Assembly: GCA_002339015.1 (NCBI GenBank)
Contig: DDJC01000104.1
Span: 232-57,701, forward strand
Length of the DNA: 57,470 nucleotides
Direction of reading: 5' to 3'
Origin: Burkholderiales bacterium UBA1834
GTDB taxonomy: Bacteria > Pseudomonadota > Gammaproteobacteria > Burkholderiales > Burkholderiaceae_C
The notes under the pieces are model-generated. The model had not been told where the DNA came from. It searched no databases and saw only the letters and a list, made by a program, of their open reading frames with translations. Below are positions 1-8,369 of this stretch, piece by piece (position 1 is the first letter of the stretch; each line of letters begins with the position of its first letter). A program made the translations under genes and the position numbers.

Positions 1-422
1 ACTACGGCTGCGGCTCGGGCATTCTGGCCATCGGCGCGGCGCTGTTCGGTGCGGCACAGGTGGATGCGGTCGACATCGACCCCGCGGCGGTCGATTCCAC
101 CGAGGCCAATGCCACGGCCAACCTGGCCCACCTCGCTGCCCCTGATGGCCGCACGCCCATCCATGCCGGCCTGCCGGACCTGATCGGCGAGGCCAAGGGT
201 GACTACCCGGTCGTGCTGGCCAACATCCTGGCCACGCCACTCAAGCTGCTGTCGCCGCTGCTGGCCGGCCACGTGGCCCCAGGCGGCCATCTGGTGCTCG
301 CCGGCATCCTGGCCCGCCAGGAAGATGAGCTCAAGCAAGCCTACGCCGGTGTCGGCCTGCAGTTGCAGGTTGCCAACGAAGAAGACGGCTGGATCCTGAT
401 GACGGCGCAAAAACCCGCCTGA
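1..422 (+). CDS. prmA: Ribosomal protein L11 methyltransferase, 3' part
   Basis: The gene is cut by the window edge; codons read in frame from base 3 and give 139 residues. PrmA methylates ribosomal protein L11 using S-adenosylmethionine. The visible part begins at the SAM-binding glycine loop (YGCGSGILAIGA), follows with the acidic ribose-binding segment AVDIDPAAVDST, and contains the motif VLANILATPL, the N-I-L-A signature of PrmA. The C-terminus GWILMTAQKPA is also typical of the family. The next gene starts 22 bases downstream on the same strand. Only the N-terminal L11-recognition domain is missing, because of the window boundary. Confidence 0.93.
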   Translation, partial: YGCGSGILAIGAALFGAAQVDAVDIDPAAVDSTEANATANLAHLAAPDGRTPIHAGLPDLIGEAKGDYPVVLANILATPLKLLSPLLAGHVAPGGHLVLAGILARQEDELKQAYAGVGLQLQVANEEDGWILMTAQKPA

Positions 423-444
423 TCGGTGGCATAAACGGGGCCTT

Positions 445-1962
445 ATGAGTCTGGCCACCCGCTGCCCCCACTGCAACACCATCTTCAAGGTCGTCCAGGA
501 CCAGCTGAAGGTGTCCGAGGGCTGGGTGCGCTGCGGACGCTGCACCGAGGTCTTCAACGCACTCGAAGGCCTGTTCGACATGGAGCGGGAGGCGCCGCCA
601 CAACGCGTGATGCCGCCGGCCCCTGCGGCGTCGGCCCGGATCAGCCCCCCCGCCTTCCAGGCCACGGAGCCGTCCGCCTTCGCCCCCTCCCGCGACGACG
701 CCGTGGTCGAGGACGACCTGCCGCCGCCCGACCCGCGCCCCACGCCGGCCGTCACCAACTTCGACCTGGACCTGCCCCCCTCGGACGAAGCCGTGGCGGC
801 CGCGCTGTCGGCCTTGACGCAACCCGCCATCCGCACCAGCCTGGACGACGAGCCGTCCCAGCCACAGCAGGATGACGACGAGGCCTATCCCGTCACCGAC
901 GAGGCCGACGCGCTGGATTCGCGCTACCTGCTGCCCTCGGATGAGCGGCGCGCCGCCACCGCCCGCCGCCGGCCGCGCCGTGGCGGCCCCGAGTTCGCCG
1001 ACGCCGAGTTCCCCATGGACGCCATGGCCGACCTCGGCGACGACTGGGACACTGGCTGGAACAGCCCTGTGGATTCCGAAGGCGCCTTGTCCGAATCGGA
1101 GCAACTGGCCCGTGCCGCCCTGTCCGACGCCGATGACAGTGGCGCGGTTGCGCCGCCTGCGCCCCCCGCCGCGGCCCCCGGCGCCCTGCTGCAGCGCCCC
1201 TCCGACGAACAGCCAGCACCTCACCAGTCCGCAGCCCGGCACGAGGTGGCCGAGATCGCCGCATCGCCTGACAGCGACACCGGCCCCTCCACCATGCCCT
1301 CGCGCCTGCCGGGTGATGCCGGCTACCAGCCCGAGCAATCCCTGCCCCCGCCCAGCCAGCGCAAGGGCCGCTCCGGCACGCGTGGCCGGGGCCCGCAGAC
1401 CGAGGCCCCGGGCTTCATCAAGCAGGCCGAACGCAAGGCCATCTGGCGGCACCCGGCGGTGCGGGGGCTGCTCTCCTTCATCGCGCTGGCCCTGACCCTG
1501 CTGCTGGGCGCGCAGTTCGTGCAGCAGGCGCACGACCAACTGGCCAGCCGCCACCCCGAACTCACGCCCTACCTGGCCCAGTGGTGCCAGCTCACCGGCT
1601 GCACGCTCTCGCCGCCCATGCAGATCGACGACCTGCAGGTCGACAACATCGCCCTGGTCAAGACCAGTTCCCTGGGCGAGGACACCTACCGCCTCACCGC
1701 CATCATCCACAACCGCGCCGATGCCGTGCTGGCCTGGCCCCACCTGGACCTGAGCCTCACCGATGCCAACGGCACGGTGGTGGTGCGGCGCGTGTTCGAT
1801 GTCGAGACCGCCTCGCGCGTGCCGGCCGGCGCCGCGGAGAAAGACGCGGGCACCGCCGTGCCCGCCGCCGTGCCCGCCAACAGCAGCACCACGCTGCAAT
1901 GGCGCCTGCGCGCCCCTGACCTGGCACCGGCGGGCTACACCGTCGAGCTGTTCTATCCCTGA
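445..1962 (+). CDS. Zinc-ribbon, single-pass membrane protein of the DUF3426 family
   Basis: A 505-residue protein. It starts with a MJ0042-type zinc ribbon (CPHCNTIFKV near residue 8 and CGRC near 30). A long, low-complexity Pro/Ala/Asp-rich linker covers roughly residues 50-330. One transmembrane helix lies near 341-360 (LLSFIALALTLLLGAQFV). The C-terminal domain from about 385 to 505 has the look of DUF3426. In Burkholderiales this gene commonly follows prmA, as here. The cellular role is not established. A plausible arrangement is a cytoplasmic zinc ribbon with an extracytoplasmic C-terminal domain. The GC-rich linker produces long spurious open frames on the opposite strand. Confidence 0.85.
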   Translation: MSLATRCPHCNTIFKVVQDQLKVSEGWVRCGRCTEVFNALEGLFDMEREAPPQRVMPPAPAASARISPPAFQATEPSAFAPSRDDAVVEDDLPPPDPRPTPAVTNFDLDLPPSDEAVAAALSALTQPAIRTSLDDEPSQPQQDDDEAYPVTDEADALDSRYLLPSDERRAATARRRPRRGGPEFADAEFPMDAMADLGDDWDTGWNSPVDSEGALSESEQLARAALSDADDSGAVAPPAPPAAAPGALLQRPSDEQPAPHQSAARHEVAEIAASPDSDTGPSTMPSRLPGDAGYQPEQSLPPPSQRKGRSGTRGRGPQTEAPGFIKQAERKAIWRHPAVRGLLSFIALALTLLLGAQFVQQAHDQLASRHPELTPYLAQWCQLTGCTLSPPMQIDDLQVDNIALVKTSSLGEDTYRLTAIIHNRADAVLAWPHLDLSLTDANGTVVVRRVFDVETASRVPAGAAEKDAGTAVPAAVPANSSTTLQWRLRAPDLAPAGYTVELFYP

Positions 1963-1984
1963 CCCTTCCTGACTGGACACCACC

Positions 1985-2899
1985 ATGGCCATCCTCATCG
2001 GCGGCTCGCTCGCCTTCGACAACATCAGCCGCTTCGAAGGCCGCTTCGCGGACCAGATCCTCCCGGACCAGGTGCACATCCTCAACGTGTCTTTCCTGGT
2101 GCCCACGCTGCGCCGCGAGTTCGGCGGCTGCGCCGGCAACATCGCCTACAGCCTGCACCTGCTGGGCGGCACACCGCTGATCATGGCCACGCTGGGCACC
2201 GATGGCGCCCCCTACCTGGAGCGCCTGCGCGAATGGGGCGTGCCGCTGGACCTGGTCAAGACACTGCCCGACGCGATGACGGCCCAGTGCACCATCATCA
2301 CGGACAACGACAACAACCAGATCACCGCCTTCCACCCGGGCGCCATGTCCAACGCCCACAGCCAGCCCGTGCCCCAGCGCGATGACCTCCAGCTGGCCAT
2401 CGTCGGCCCCAATGGCCGCGACGCGATGATCGAGCACGCCGCCCAGCTGGCGGCCGCCAAGGTGCCCTTCATCTTCGATCCGGGCCAGGGCCTGCCCATG
2501 TTCAACGGCGATGAGCTCAAGCGCTTCATCTCGCAGGCCACCTGGGTGGCCGTCAACGACTACGAAGGCAAGATGCTGTCCGAGCGCGTCGGCCAGCCAC
2601 TGGCGGACATCTCGCGCCAGCCGCACCTGAAGGGCCTGATCGAGACCCTGGGCGCCGAGGGCAGCAAGGTGTGGGTGCAGGGCAGCGCCACGCACGTGCC
2701 GGGCCTGAAGGTGGACAAGGTGATCGACCCGACCGGCTGCGGCGATGCCTTCCGCGGCGGCGTGCTGTACGGCCTGTCGCAAGGTTGGGACCTGGTGCGC
2801 AGCGTGCGCCTGGGCAACCAGATGGGCGCGGCCAAGATCGCCACCCCCGGCCCGCAGACCTATACCATCGACCGCCAGGCGCTGCTCGCCCAGGCTTGA
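1985..2899 (+). CDS. PfkB-family carbohydrate/nucleoside kinase (adenosine kinase-like)
   Basis: A 304-residue ribokinase-superfamily kinase. The N-terminal PfkB signature appears as GGCAGNIAYSLHLLGG near residue 44. The C-terminal anion-hole/catalytic motif DPTGCGDAFRGG lies near 248-259, with its Asp as the expected catalytic base. The family phosphorylates a sugar or nucleoside hydroxyl with ATP. Overall look and length fit the adenosine kinase-like branch found in proteobacteria, but the substrate cannot be set from sequence. It begins 22 bases after the DUF3426 gene and probably shares its transcript. Confidence 0.85.
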   Translation: MAILIGGSLAFDNISRFEGRFADQILPDQVHILNVSFLVPTLRREFGGCAGNIAYSLHLLGGTPLIMATLGTDGAPYLERLREWGVPLDLVKTLPDAMTAQCTIITDNDNNQITAFHPGAMSNAHSQPVPQRDDLQLAIVGPNGRDAMIEHAAQLAAAKVPFIFDPGQGLPMFNGDELKRFISQATWVAVNDYEGKMLSERVGQPLADISRQPHLKGLIETLGAEGSKVWVQGSATHVPGLKVDKVIDPTGCGDAFRGGVLYGLSQGWDLVRSVRLGNQMGAAKIATPGPQTYTIDRQALLAQA

Positions 2900-2916
2900 C
2901 CACAGAGGACACCGCC

Positions 2917-3942
2917 ATGACGGCTCCGCGACGCAGTACCCCGATGATCCTGCGCGCGGCGTGCGCCCTCATGGTGGCCGCCTGGATGGCTGCGGCCCCC
3001 GGCACCGCCCAGGCCCAGAGCCGGCCGCTCTCGCTGCTGACCTGGAACATGGAGTGGCTGATCGCGCCGGCCGACGAACGCGAACTGCGTGCCCGCTGCC
3101 AGCGCCAGCAGCCTCGCAGCGATGAACGTGCCCTGCCGTGCACGCCGGGCCGCAAGCCACCGCCTCAGCGCAGCCGCGCCGACATCGATGCGCTGGCGGC
3201 TGTCGCCCGCCGCGCCGCGGAACTGCCGGGCGATGTGGTCGTGGCACTGCAGGAGGTGGACGGCCCTCGGGCCGCCGCCCAGGCCTTCCGCCAGGGCTGG
3301 ACGCTGGACTGCTTCACAACGCGCGCGCACCCGCAGAAGGTGGGCTTCGCCATCCGCCAGGGCGTGCCCTACCGCTGCACCCCCGCGCTGCAGGCGCTGG
3401 ACATCGACGGCAGCAGCCGGGGTGGCGCCGACATCACGCTCTACCCTGGCACCAAGAACGCGGTGCGCCTGCTGGCCGTGCACCTCAAGAGCGGCTGCTT
3501 CGACGGCGCACTGGACCGTGCGTTCGAGCCCTGCGGCCGGCTGCGCGAGCAGGTGCCCGTGATCGAGGGCTGGGTCGATGCACGCGTGCGCGAGAAGGTG
3601 CATTTCGCCGTGCTGGGCGATTTCAACCGCCACCTGGACCGTGACGCCCGCCTGGCCGCCGGCCCCGACGAGGCCGCGCCCCTGGCCCTGCTGGACGCCA
3701 TCAACGACGACCGCCCGGTGGGCGCGATGGTCTACCCGGCCACCAACAAGCAGGTCTACGTGCCCTGCACCTCGCGCGAGAAGCACACCCGCTACATCGA
3801 CGACGTGCTGATGGGCCAGAGCCTGCGCTTTGCCACCAGCCGAGTGCGCTTCGTGCGCCTGCCCTACACGCTGGAAGAAGAAAGGCGCCAGGTGTCCGAC
3901 CACTGCCCGATGGGCGTGCAGCTGGACAACATGGCGCCTTGA
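2917..3942 (+). CDS. Secreted endonuclease/exonuclease/phosphatase-family protein
   Basis: A 341-residue protein. I chose the ATG at 2917 because an AGAGGA ribosome-binding site lies just upstream and it gives a signal peptide (hydrophobic AACALMVAAWMAA, then AQA cleavage site near residue 33). The mature part has the EEP-superfamily residues in order: LTWNMEWL (Asn), VVALQEVDG (Glu), LLAVHLKSG (His), AVLGDFNR (Asp-x-Asn) and VSDHCPMGV (Ser-Asp-His). EEP enzymes hydrolyse phosphodiesters or phosphomonoesters of nucleic acids, inositol phosphates or lipids. The substrate is unknown. A periplasmic or extracellular location is likely. The gene lies 17 bases downstream of the PfkB gene. Confidence 0.83.
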   Translation: MTAPRRSTPMILRAACALMVAAWMAAAPGTAQAQSRPLSLLTWNMEWLIAPADERELRARCQRQQPRSDERALPCTPGRKPPPQRSRADIDALAAVARRAAELPGDVVVALQEVDGPRAAAQAFRQGWTLDCFTTRAHPQKVGFAIRQGVPYRCTPALQALDIDGSSRGGADITLYPGTKNAVRLLAVHLKSGCFDGALDRAFEPCGRLREQVPVIEGWVDARVREKVHFAVLGDFNRHLDRDARLAAGPDEAAPLALLDAINDDRPVGAMVYPATNKQVYVPCTSREKHTRYIDDVLMGQSLRFATSRVRFVRLPYTLEEERRQVSDHCPMGVQLDNMAP

Positions 3943-3946
3943 CGCA

Positions 3947-4690
3947 TCAGGCCTTGCCTTGCGTGGCCACGGCCGCGGCGGCTTTCGCGGCGGCTTCGGC
4001 ATCGCCCAGGTAGTAGTGCCTGATGGGCTTCAGATCCGCATCGAGTTCGTACACCAGCGGGATGCCGTTGGGAATGTTCAGGCCCACGATGTCGTCATCG
4101 CTGATGTTGTCCAGGTACTTGATCAGCGCGCGGATGCTGTTGCCGTGCGCAGCCACCACGATGCGCTTGCCGGCCTTGATGGCGGGCGCCATGGCTTCGT
4201 TCCAGAAGGGCAGCACGCGGGCCACGGTGTCCTTCAGGCATTCCGTCAGGGGGATCTGCTCGGGCGCCAGCCTGGCGTAGCGGATGTCCTGGCGCTGGCC
4301 GCGGGGGTCGTTGGCGTCCAGCTCGGGCGGCGGTGTGTCATAGCTGCGGCGCCACACCAGCACCTGCTCGTCGCCGTACTGCTTGGCGGTCTCGGCCTTG
4401 TTCAGCCCCTGCAGGGCGCCGTAGTGGCGCTCGTTCAGGCGCCAGGAGTTCACCACGGGCAGCCAGGGGCGCTCCATCGCGTCCAGCGCATGCCACAGGG
4501 TGTGGATGGCGCGCTGCAGCACCGAGGTGTAGGCCACGTCGAACTCGTAGCCCTCGGCCTTGAGCAGGCGGCCGGCCTGCTTGGCCTGCTCGATGCCGGT
4601 AGGCGTGAGGTCCACGTCCGTCCAGCCGGTGAAACGGTTTTCCAGGTTCCAGGTCGATTCGCCGTGGCGGATGAGGACAAGCTTGTACAT
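3947..4690 (-). CDS. gpmA: 2,3-bisphosphoglycerate-dependent phosphoglycerate mutase
   Basis: A 247-residue glycolytic/gluconeogenic enzyme that interconverts 3- and 2-phosphoglycerate. The start at 4690 gives MYKLVLIRHGESTWN, which carries the RHG phosphohistidine motif; the frame is open further upstream but that extension looks non-coding. The second motif RHYGALQGLNKAE and the C-terminal catalytic VVAAHGNSIRAL are present. The length matches the usual 245-250 residues. It is divergent from the yibN-like gene and converges on the EEP gene, whose stop lies 4 bases away. Confidence 0.96.
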   Translation of the reverse strand: MYKLVLIRHGESTWNLENRFTGWTDVDLTPTGIEQAKQAGRLLKAEGYEFDVAYTSVLQRAIHTLWHALDAMERPWLPVVNSWRLNERHYGALQGLNKAETAKQYGDEQVLVWRRSYDTPPPELDANDPRGQRQDIRYARLAPEQIPLTECLKDTVARVLPFWNEAMAPAIKAGKRIVVAAHGNSIRALIKYLDNISDDDIVGLNIPNGIPLVYELDADLKPIRHYYLGDAEAAAKAAAAVATQGKA

Positions 4691-4765
4691 GGCGCTGCGT
4701 TGGTTGAGTCGGTCAGAAAAAAGGTGGCGCGGCGGGTCAAGACCGTGGCGCCGAACCGGGGATTT

Positions 4766-4771
4766 TATAAT
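4766..4771. promoter_or_regulatory. Candidate -10 element between gpmA and yibN-like gene
   Basis: The 163-base gap between the divergent gpmA and rhodanese genes contains a perfect TATAAT on the plus strand, 83 bases before the rhodanese start. The same AT island reads TATAAA on the minus strand toward gpmA. It is an isolated AT-rich patch in GC-rich DNA. I found no convincing -35 box at 17 bases on either strand, so this is a candidate only. Confidence 0.35.
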
Positions 4772-4853
4772 CGCCGGCTCCACGCGCGGGCCCCCTGCCC
4801 GCGCGGCCCTCTGTGACCCTGTGACCCGACGGCAAGCACGCCACGCATCAAAC

Positions 4854-5267
4854 ATGAGCTACATCACCGAAAACTGGTACTGGATCGTCGCGGCCCTCGG
4901 CTCCGGCGGCGCCCTGCTGTGGCTGCAGCTGAAGAACGGCGGCGGTGGTGGCGATCTGAGCGCCCAGGACGCCGTGATGCTGATCAACCGTGAAAAAGCC
5001 ACGGTGCTGGACGTGAGCGACGCGGCCGAGTTCGCCGCCGGCCACGTCCGCAATGCCCGCCACGTGCCGCTCGACCAGATCGCCGAAGGCGTCAAGGGCC
5101 TGCCCGCCAACAAGCAGTTGCCCGTGGTGGTGATCGATGCCACCGGCGCACGCGCGACCAAGGCCGTGGCCAAGCTCAAGACCCTGGGCTACGAGAAGGC
5201 CCAGGCCCTGCGCGGCGGCCTGCGTGCCTGGCGCGAGGCCAACCTGCCCGTCGACAAGGCCAACTGA
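4854..5267 (+). CDS. yibN: YibN-like membrane-anchored rhodanese-domain protein
   Basis: A 137-residue protein with an N-terminal transmembrane anchor (residues about 9-25, YWIVAALGSGGALLWLQL), a glycine-rich hinge and one rhodanese domain (LDVSDAAEFAAGHVRNARHVP; GGLRAWREANLPV). The position that holds the catalytic Cys in active sulfurtransferases is Asp95 (VVVIDATGARA). From memory, E. coli YibN also has Asp there, so this fits a non-sulfurtransferase role. Gene order yibN-grxC-secB-gpsA matches the E. coli arrangement. I used the ATG at 4854; the open frame upstream looks non-coding. Confidence 0.82.
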   Translation: MSYITENWYWIVAALGSGGALLWLQLKNGGGGGDLSAQDAVMLINREKATVLDVSDAAEFAAGHVRNARHVPLDQIAEGVKGLPANKQLPVVVIDATGARATKAVAKLKTLGYEKAQALRGGLRAWREANLPVDKAN

Positions 5268-5383
5268 GGCCCCTTGAACACCCGCCAGCGCCCTACACCA
5301 GGGTGCCAACACCTTGCCAGCGCCTTGGTTAAGCGCCAGGCGGGACAATGGCAGCACCCGTTTCAGCACCCCAAGACCACACC

Positions 5384-5653
5384 ATGCAGCACGTCAAGAT
5401 GTACACCACGCAGGTCTGCCCGTTCTGTCAACGGGCCAAGATGCTGCTCAAGCAACGCGGCGTGGCGGCCATCGAAGAGATCCGCATCGACCTGGACCCG
5501 GCACAGCGCGACCACATGATGCAGATCACCGGCCGCCGCACCGTGCCGCAGATCTTCATCGGCGAGACCCACGTGGGCGGCTGTGATGACCTGATCGCGC
5601 TGGACCAGCAAGGCAAGCTCACGCCCTTGCTGGGCGGTGAAGCCGCGGCCTGA
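5384..5653 (+). CDS. grxC: Glutaredoxin 3
   Basis: An 89-residue glutaredoxin that reduces disulfides with glutathione. The dithiol active site CPFC lies at residues 11-14 (TTQVCPFCQRAK). The cis-proline segment RRTVPQIFI and the glutathione-binding GGCDDL follow. I chose the ATG at 5384, which gives MQHVKMYTTQVCPFC, the usual short N-terminus. It sits between the yibN-like gene and secB, as in many proteobacteria. Confidence 0.95.
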   Translation: MQHVKMYTTQVCPFCQRAKMLLKQRGVAAIEEIRIDLDPAQRDHMMQITGRRTVPQIFIGETHVGGCDDLIALDQQGKLTPLLGGEAAA

Positions 5654-5714
5654 GCCTTCTCAGGCGGACGCCATGTCCGCGAGGGCGGCCTGGGGGCGCT
5701 GTCACCCGCCAGGG

Positions 5715-5730
5715 CCCCCGCAACCGGGGG
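5715..5730. other. GC-rich hairpin in the grxC-secB gap
   Basis: A perfect 6-base inverted repeat, CCCCCG / CGGGGG, closes a CAAC tetraloop. It is about 60 bases after grxC and is followed by a C-rich strand with no T run, so it does not look like a terminator by itself. With the terminator-like hairpin at 5775-5810 it makes the gap strongly structured. Confidence 0.4.
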
Positions 5731-5774
5731 TTAGCCCCTGCAAACCATGAACTGCGCCCCACCCGGGGCTGTCA

Positions 5775-5810
5775 CAGGGCTGGGCGATAATCCAGCCCTG
5801 TTGCCTTTTT
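5775..5810 (+). terminator. Rho-independent terminator before secB
   Basis: A perfect 9-base inverted repeat (CAGGGCTGG at 5775-5783 and CCAGCCCTG at 5792-5800) has an 8-base loop, GCGATAAT, and is followed by TTGCCTTTTT. The strong GC stem plus T-rich tail is a standard intrinsic terminator. It lies about 120 bases after the grxC stop and 80 bases before secB, so it would end grxC transcripts or a small RNA made from this gap. Confidence 0.65.
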
Positions 5811-5889
5811 CCGGCTTGGAGTTCTTCGCGCCAACCGCAGCGCCCCGGCCACCATCATTCACCGACATTCACGGATTTACGAGGATCAC

Positions 5890-6351
5890 ATGAGCGACCA
5901 AGCCCAACCCAGCTTCAACATCCAGCGCATCTACCTGAAGGACCTGTCCGTCGAGCTGCCCAACGCCCCCCAGATCTTCCTGGAGCAAGGCAACCCCAAC
6001 GTCGACGTGCAGCTGAACCTGAACGCCGAGAACGTCAACGACAACGGCATCTTCGAAGTCACCGTCAGCGCCACCGTCACCACCAAGGTCAACGACAAGG
6101 TGCTGTTCCTGGTCGAAGCCAAGCAGGCCGGCCTGTTCGAGATCCGCAACGTGCCGGAAGACCAGCTGCAGCCGATCATCGCCATCGCCTGCCCGCAGAT
6201 CGTCTACCCCTACTTGCGCGCCACCGTGGCCGACGCCATCAACCGCACCGGTTTCCCGCCCGTGCACCTGACCGAAGTGAACTTCCAGGCCATGTACCAG
6301 GCCCAGCTGGACCAGGCCGCCCAGGCCCAGGGCGCTGCTGGCCACGCCTGA
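5890..6351 (+). CDS. secB: Protein-export chaperone SecB
   Basis: A 153-residue cytosolic chaperone that holds preproteins unfolded and delivers them to SecA. Family features are visible throughout: FNIQRIYLKDLSVELPNAP at the N-terminus, the acidic/hydrophobic FLVEAKQAGLFEI strand, CPQIVYPYLRATVADAINR and FPPVHLTEVNF near the C-terminus. Length is normal. It starts after a terminator-like hairpin and is followed by gpsA with a 28-base gap, so the two are probably co-transcribed. Confidence 0.97.
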   Translation: MSDQAQPSFNIQRIYLKDLSVELPNAPQIFLEQGNPNVDVQLNLNAENVNDNGIFEVTVSATVTTKVNDKVLFLVEAKQAGLFEIRNVPEDQLQPIIAIACPQIVYPYLRATVADAINRTGFPPVHLTEVNFQAMYQAQLDQAAQAQGAAGHA

Positions 6352-6379
6352 TTCACCCACGGTCTCGCCCCTGCGCCCG

Positions 6380-7393
6380 ATGCCGGCCTCGCCCTTGAAC
6401 GTTTCCGTAATGGGCGCGGGTGCCTGGGGCACCGCCCTGGCCATCAGTGCCGCCCGCCGCGCGGCCGGCGTGAGGCGGGTGCTGCTGTGGGCGCGCGATG
6501 CCGCCCAGGCCGAGGGCATGCGCGAGGAGCGCCGCAACACGCGCTACCTGCCTGAAATCGGCCTGCCTGAAAGCCTGGAGATCACGGCCGACTGGCAGGC
6601 CGCGATCGACCATGCCGGCACGGATGGCCTGCTGGTCATCGGCACGCCCATGGCGGCCCTGGCCGACATGCTCGCGCGCGTGCCGCCCAGCGCGGCCGTG
6701 CTGTGGCTGTGCAAGGGCTTCGACAAGGCCACCGGCCAGCTGGGCCACGAGATCGCCCAGGCCGCGCGTCCCGGCGGGCGCAGCGGCGTGCTGTCCGGCC
6801 CCAGCTTCGCGCTGGAAGTGGCCCGAGGCAGCCCCACCGCGCTGGTGGCTGCCAGCCTCGATGCCACGCTGCGTGAGCAGGCCGTCACGGCATTTCACAG
6901 CGACAGCCTGCGCGTCTACACCTCCACCGATCCGATCGGCGTCGAGGTGGGGGGCGCCGTCAAGAATGTGCTGGCGATCGCCACCGGCATCGCCGACGGC
7001 CTGGCACTGGGCCTGAACGCCCGCGCGGCCCTGATCACCCGCGGCCTGGCCGAGATGACCCGCCTGGGTGTGGCCCTGGGCGCACAGCCCGACACCTTCA
7101 TGGGCCTGTCGGGCCTGGGAGATCTGGTCCTCACCGCCACGGGCCACCTCTCACGCAACCGCACCGTGGGCCTGCAACTGGCCCAGGGCAAGGACCTGCC
7201 CACCATCCTGCGGGAGCTGGGCCATGTTTCCGAAGGCGTCTACAGTGCCGCCACCGTGCTGGCACGAGCCCAGGCCCTGGGCGTGTCCATGCCCATCACC
7301 GAAGCCGTGGTGCAGGTGATCGACGGTCGGCTCAGCCCCAAGGCCGCGGTGCAGGCGCTGATGGGCCGCGAAGCACGTTCAGAGCAGCATTGA
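6380..7393 (+). CDS. gpsA: NAD(P)-dependent glycerol-3-phosphate dehydrogenase
   Basis: A 337-residue enzyme reducing dihydroxyacetone phosphate to sn-glycerol 3-phosphate for phospholipid synthesis. The N-terminal dinucleotide-binding loop is VMGAGAWGTALA. The substrate-binding lysine region is VEVGGAVKNVLAIATG, and LSGLGDLVLTATG and PITEAVVQVI complete the C-terminal domain. The position after secB is conserved in many proteobacteria. Length and motifs are normal. Confidence 0.96.
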   Translation: MPASPLNVSVMGAGAWGTALAISAARRAAGVRRVLLWARDAAQAEGMREERRNTRYLPEIGLPESLEITADWQAAIDHAGTDGLLVIGTPMAALADMLARVPPSAAVLWLCKGFDKATGQLGHEIAQAARPGGRSGVLSGPSFALEVARGSPTALVAASLDATLREQAVTAFHSDSLRVYTSTDPIGVEVGGAVKNVLAIATGIADGLALGLNARAALITRGLAEMTRLGVALGAQPDTFMGLSGLGDLVLTATGHLSRNRTVGLQLAQGKDLPTILRELGHVSEGVYSAATVLARAQALGVSMPITEAVVQVIDGRLSPKAAVQALMGREARSEQH

Positions 7394-7498
7394 CCCTGAT
7401 CGCAGGCCACTCCCTCGCCTGGCACTACATTTGCTCAATGGATCCCATGCCTTCGACGGCGCAGCCTGCGTCCCAGGCCAATGCCCAGAAAGGCCTTT

Positions 7499-8362
7499 GT
7501 GATCAAGATCAAGCTCGGCATCGAGCTCCGGTACGACATCGCACCACCCGGTTGCGACCTCATCTTCAACATCCACGCAGCCCATACCCGACAGCAGACG
7601 GTCACGCAAGAAAGCCTGCAGCTCAGCCAGGCACTCGTTCCGCAGATCCACACCGACGCCGTCACCGCCAACCGTTATCTGCGCCTGAATGCTGTGCCTG
7701 GCCCCTTGACTGTGCAGTACGGCGCCACGGTGGCCCTGCACCACCACATCGCCCCGCCTGAGCAGCTCGCCGAGATACCGGTCTCGCGGCTGCCCATGCA
7801 CGTGCTGAGCTACATCTACCCCAGCCGCTACTGCCAGTCAGACCAGTTGCACAAGCTGGCCGTGGCGGAATTCGGGCACCTGTGGCAGGGTTACAGCCGC
7901 GTGCAGGCCATCCAGGACTGGGTGCAACGCCGCGTCAAGTTCACCTCCAACACTTCGGACTCGAACACCTCAGCCCTGGACACCCTGCGCGACGGGGTGG
8001 GCATCTGCCGTGATTTCGCCCACCTCATGATTGCCCTGTGCCGTGCGGTGAACATCCCCGCGCGTTTTGCCACCGGCATCGACTACGGTGCCGACCCGGC
8101 CCTGGGCCCGACCGACTTCCACGCCTACGTCGAGGTCTACCTGGGCCATCGCTGGTACATCTTCGATCCCTCGGGCACGGCCATCCCAATGGGTTTCGTG
8201 CGCTTCGGCACGGGGCGTGATGCCGCCGACGTGGCTTATGCCACCATCTTCGGCACCGTGACATCGCCACCGCCGCTGATCACTGTCGAAGCCCTGGTGG
8301 CCCCTCACGCCACGATGCCCTACCACTGCCGCGAGGCACTGTCGACCGACGACGGACTGTGA
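7499..8362 (+). CDS. Transglutaminase-like (cysteine protease fold) family protein
   Basis: A protein of about 287 residues from a GTG at 7499, preceded by AGAAAGG at a 6-base spacing; an ATG at 7481 would add six residues. The papain-like transglutaminase core has its Cys in GVGICRDFAHLMIALCR, its His in DFHAYVEVYL and its Asp in WYIFDPSG, so the triad is complete. The N-terminal half is a beta-rich domain of the kind usually paired with this core. Bacterial members are presumed peptidases or amidases; the substrate is unknown. It lies 105 bases after gpsA and converges with trmL. Confidence 0.82.
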   Translation: MIKIKLGIELRYDIAPPGCDLIFNIHAAHTRQQTVTQESLQLSQALVPQIHTDAVTANRYLRLNAVPGPLTVQYGATVALHHHIAPPEQLAEIPVSRLPMHVLSYIYPSRYCQSDQLHKLAVAEFGHLWQGYSRVQAIQDWVQRRVKFTSNTSDSNTSALDTLRDGVGICRDFAHLMIALCRAVNIPARFATGIDYGADPALGPTDFHAYVEVYLGHRWYIFDPSGTAIPMGFVRFGTGRDAADVAYATIFGTVTSPPPLITVEALVAPHATMPYHCREALSTDDGL

Positions 8363-8369
8363 ACGCCGG

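Noticed and set aside
331..2142. A 603-codon open frame on the minus strand opposite the DUF3426 gene
   Set aside because: It mirrors a GC-rich linker on the plus strand, has Gly/Arg/His-heavy composition and no domain; the plus-strand gene has a zinc ribbon, membrane helix and family domain.
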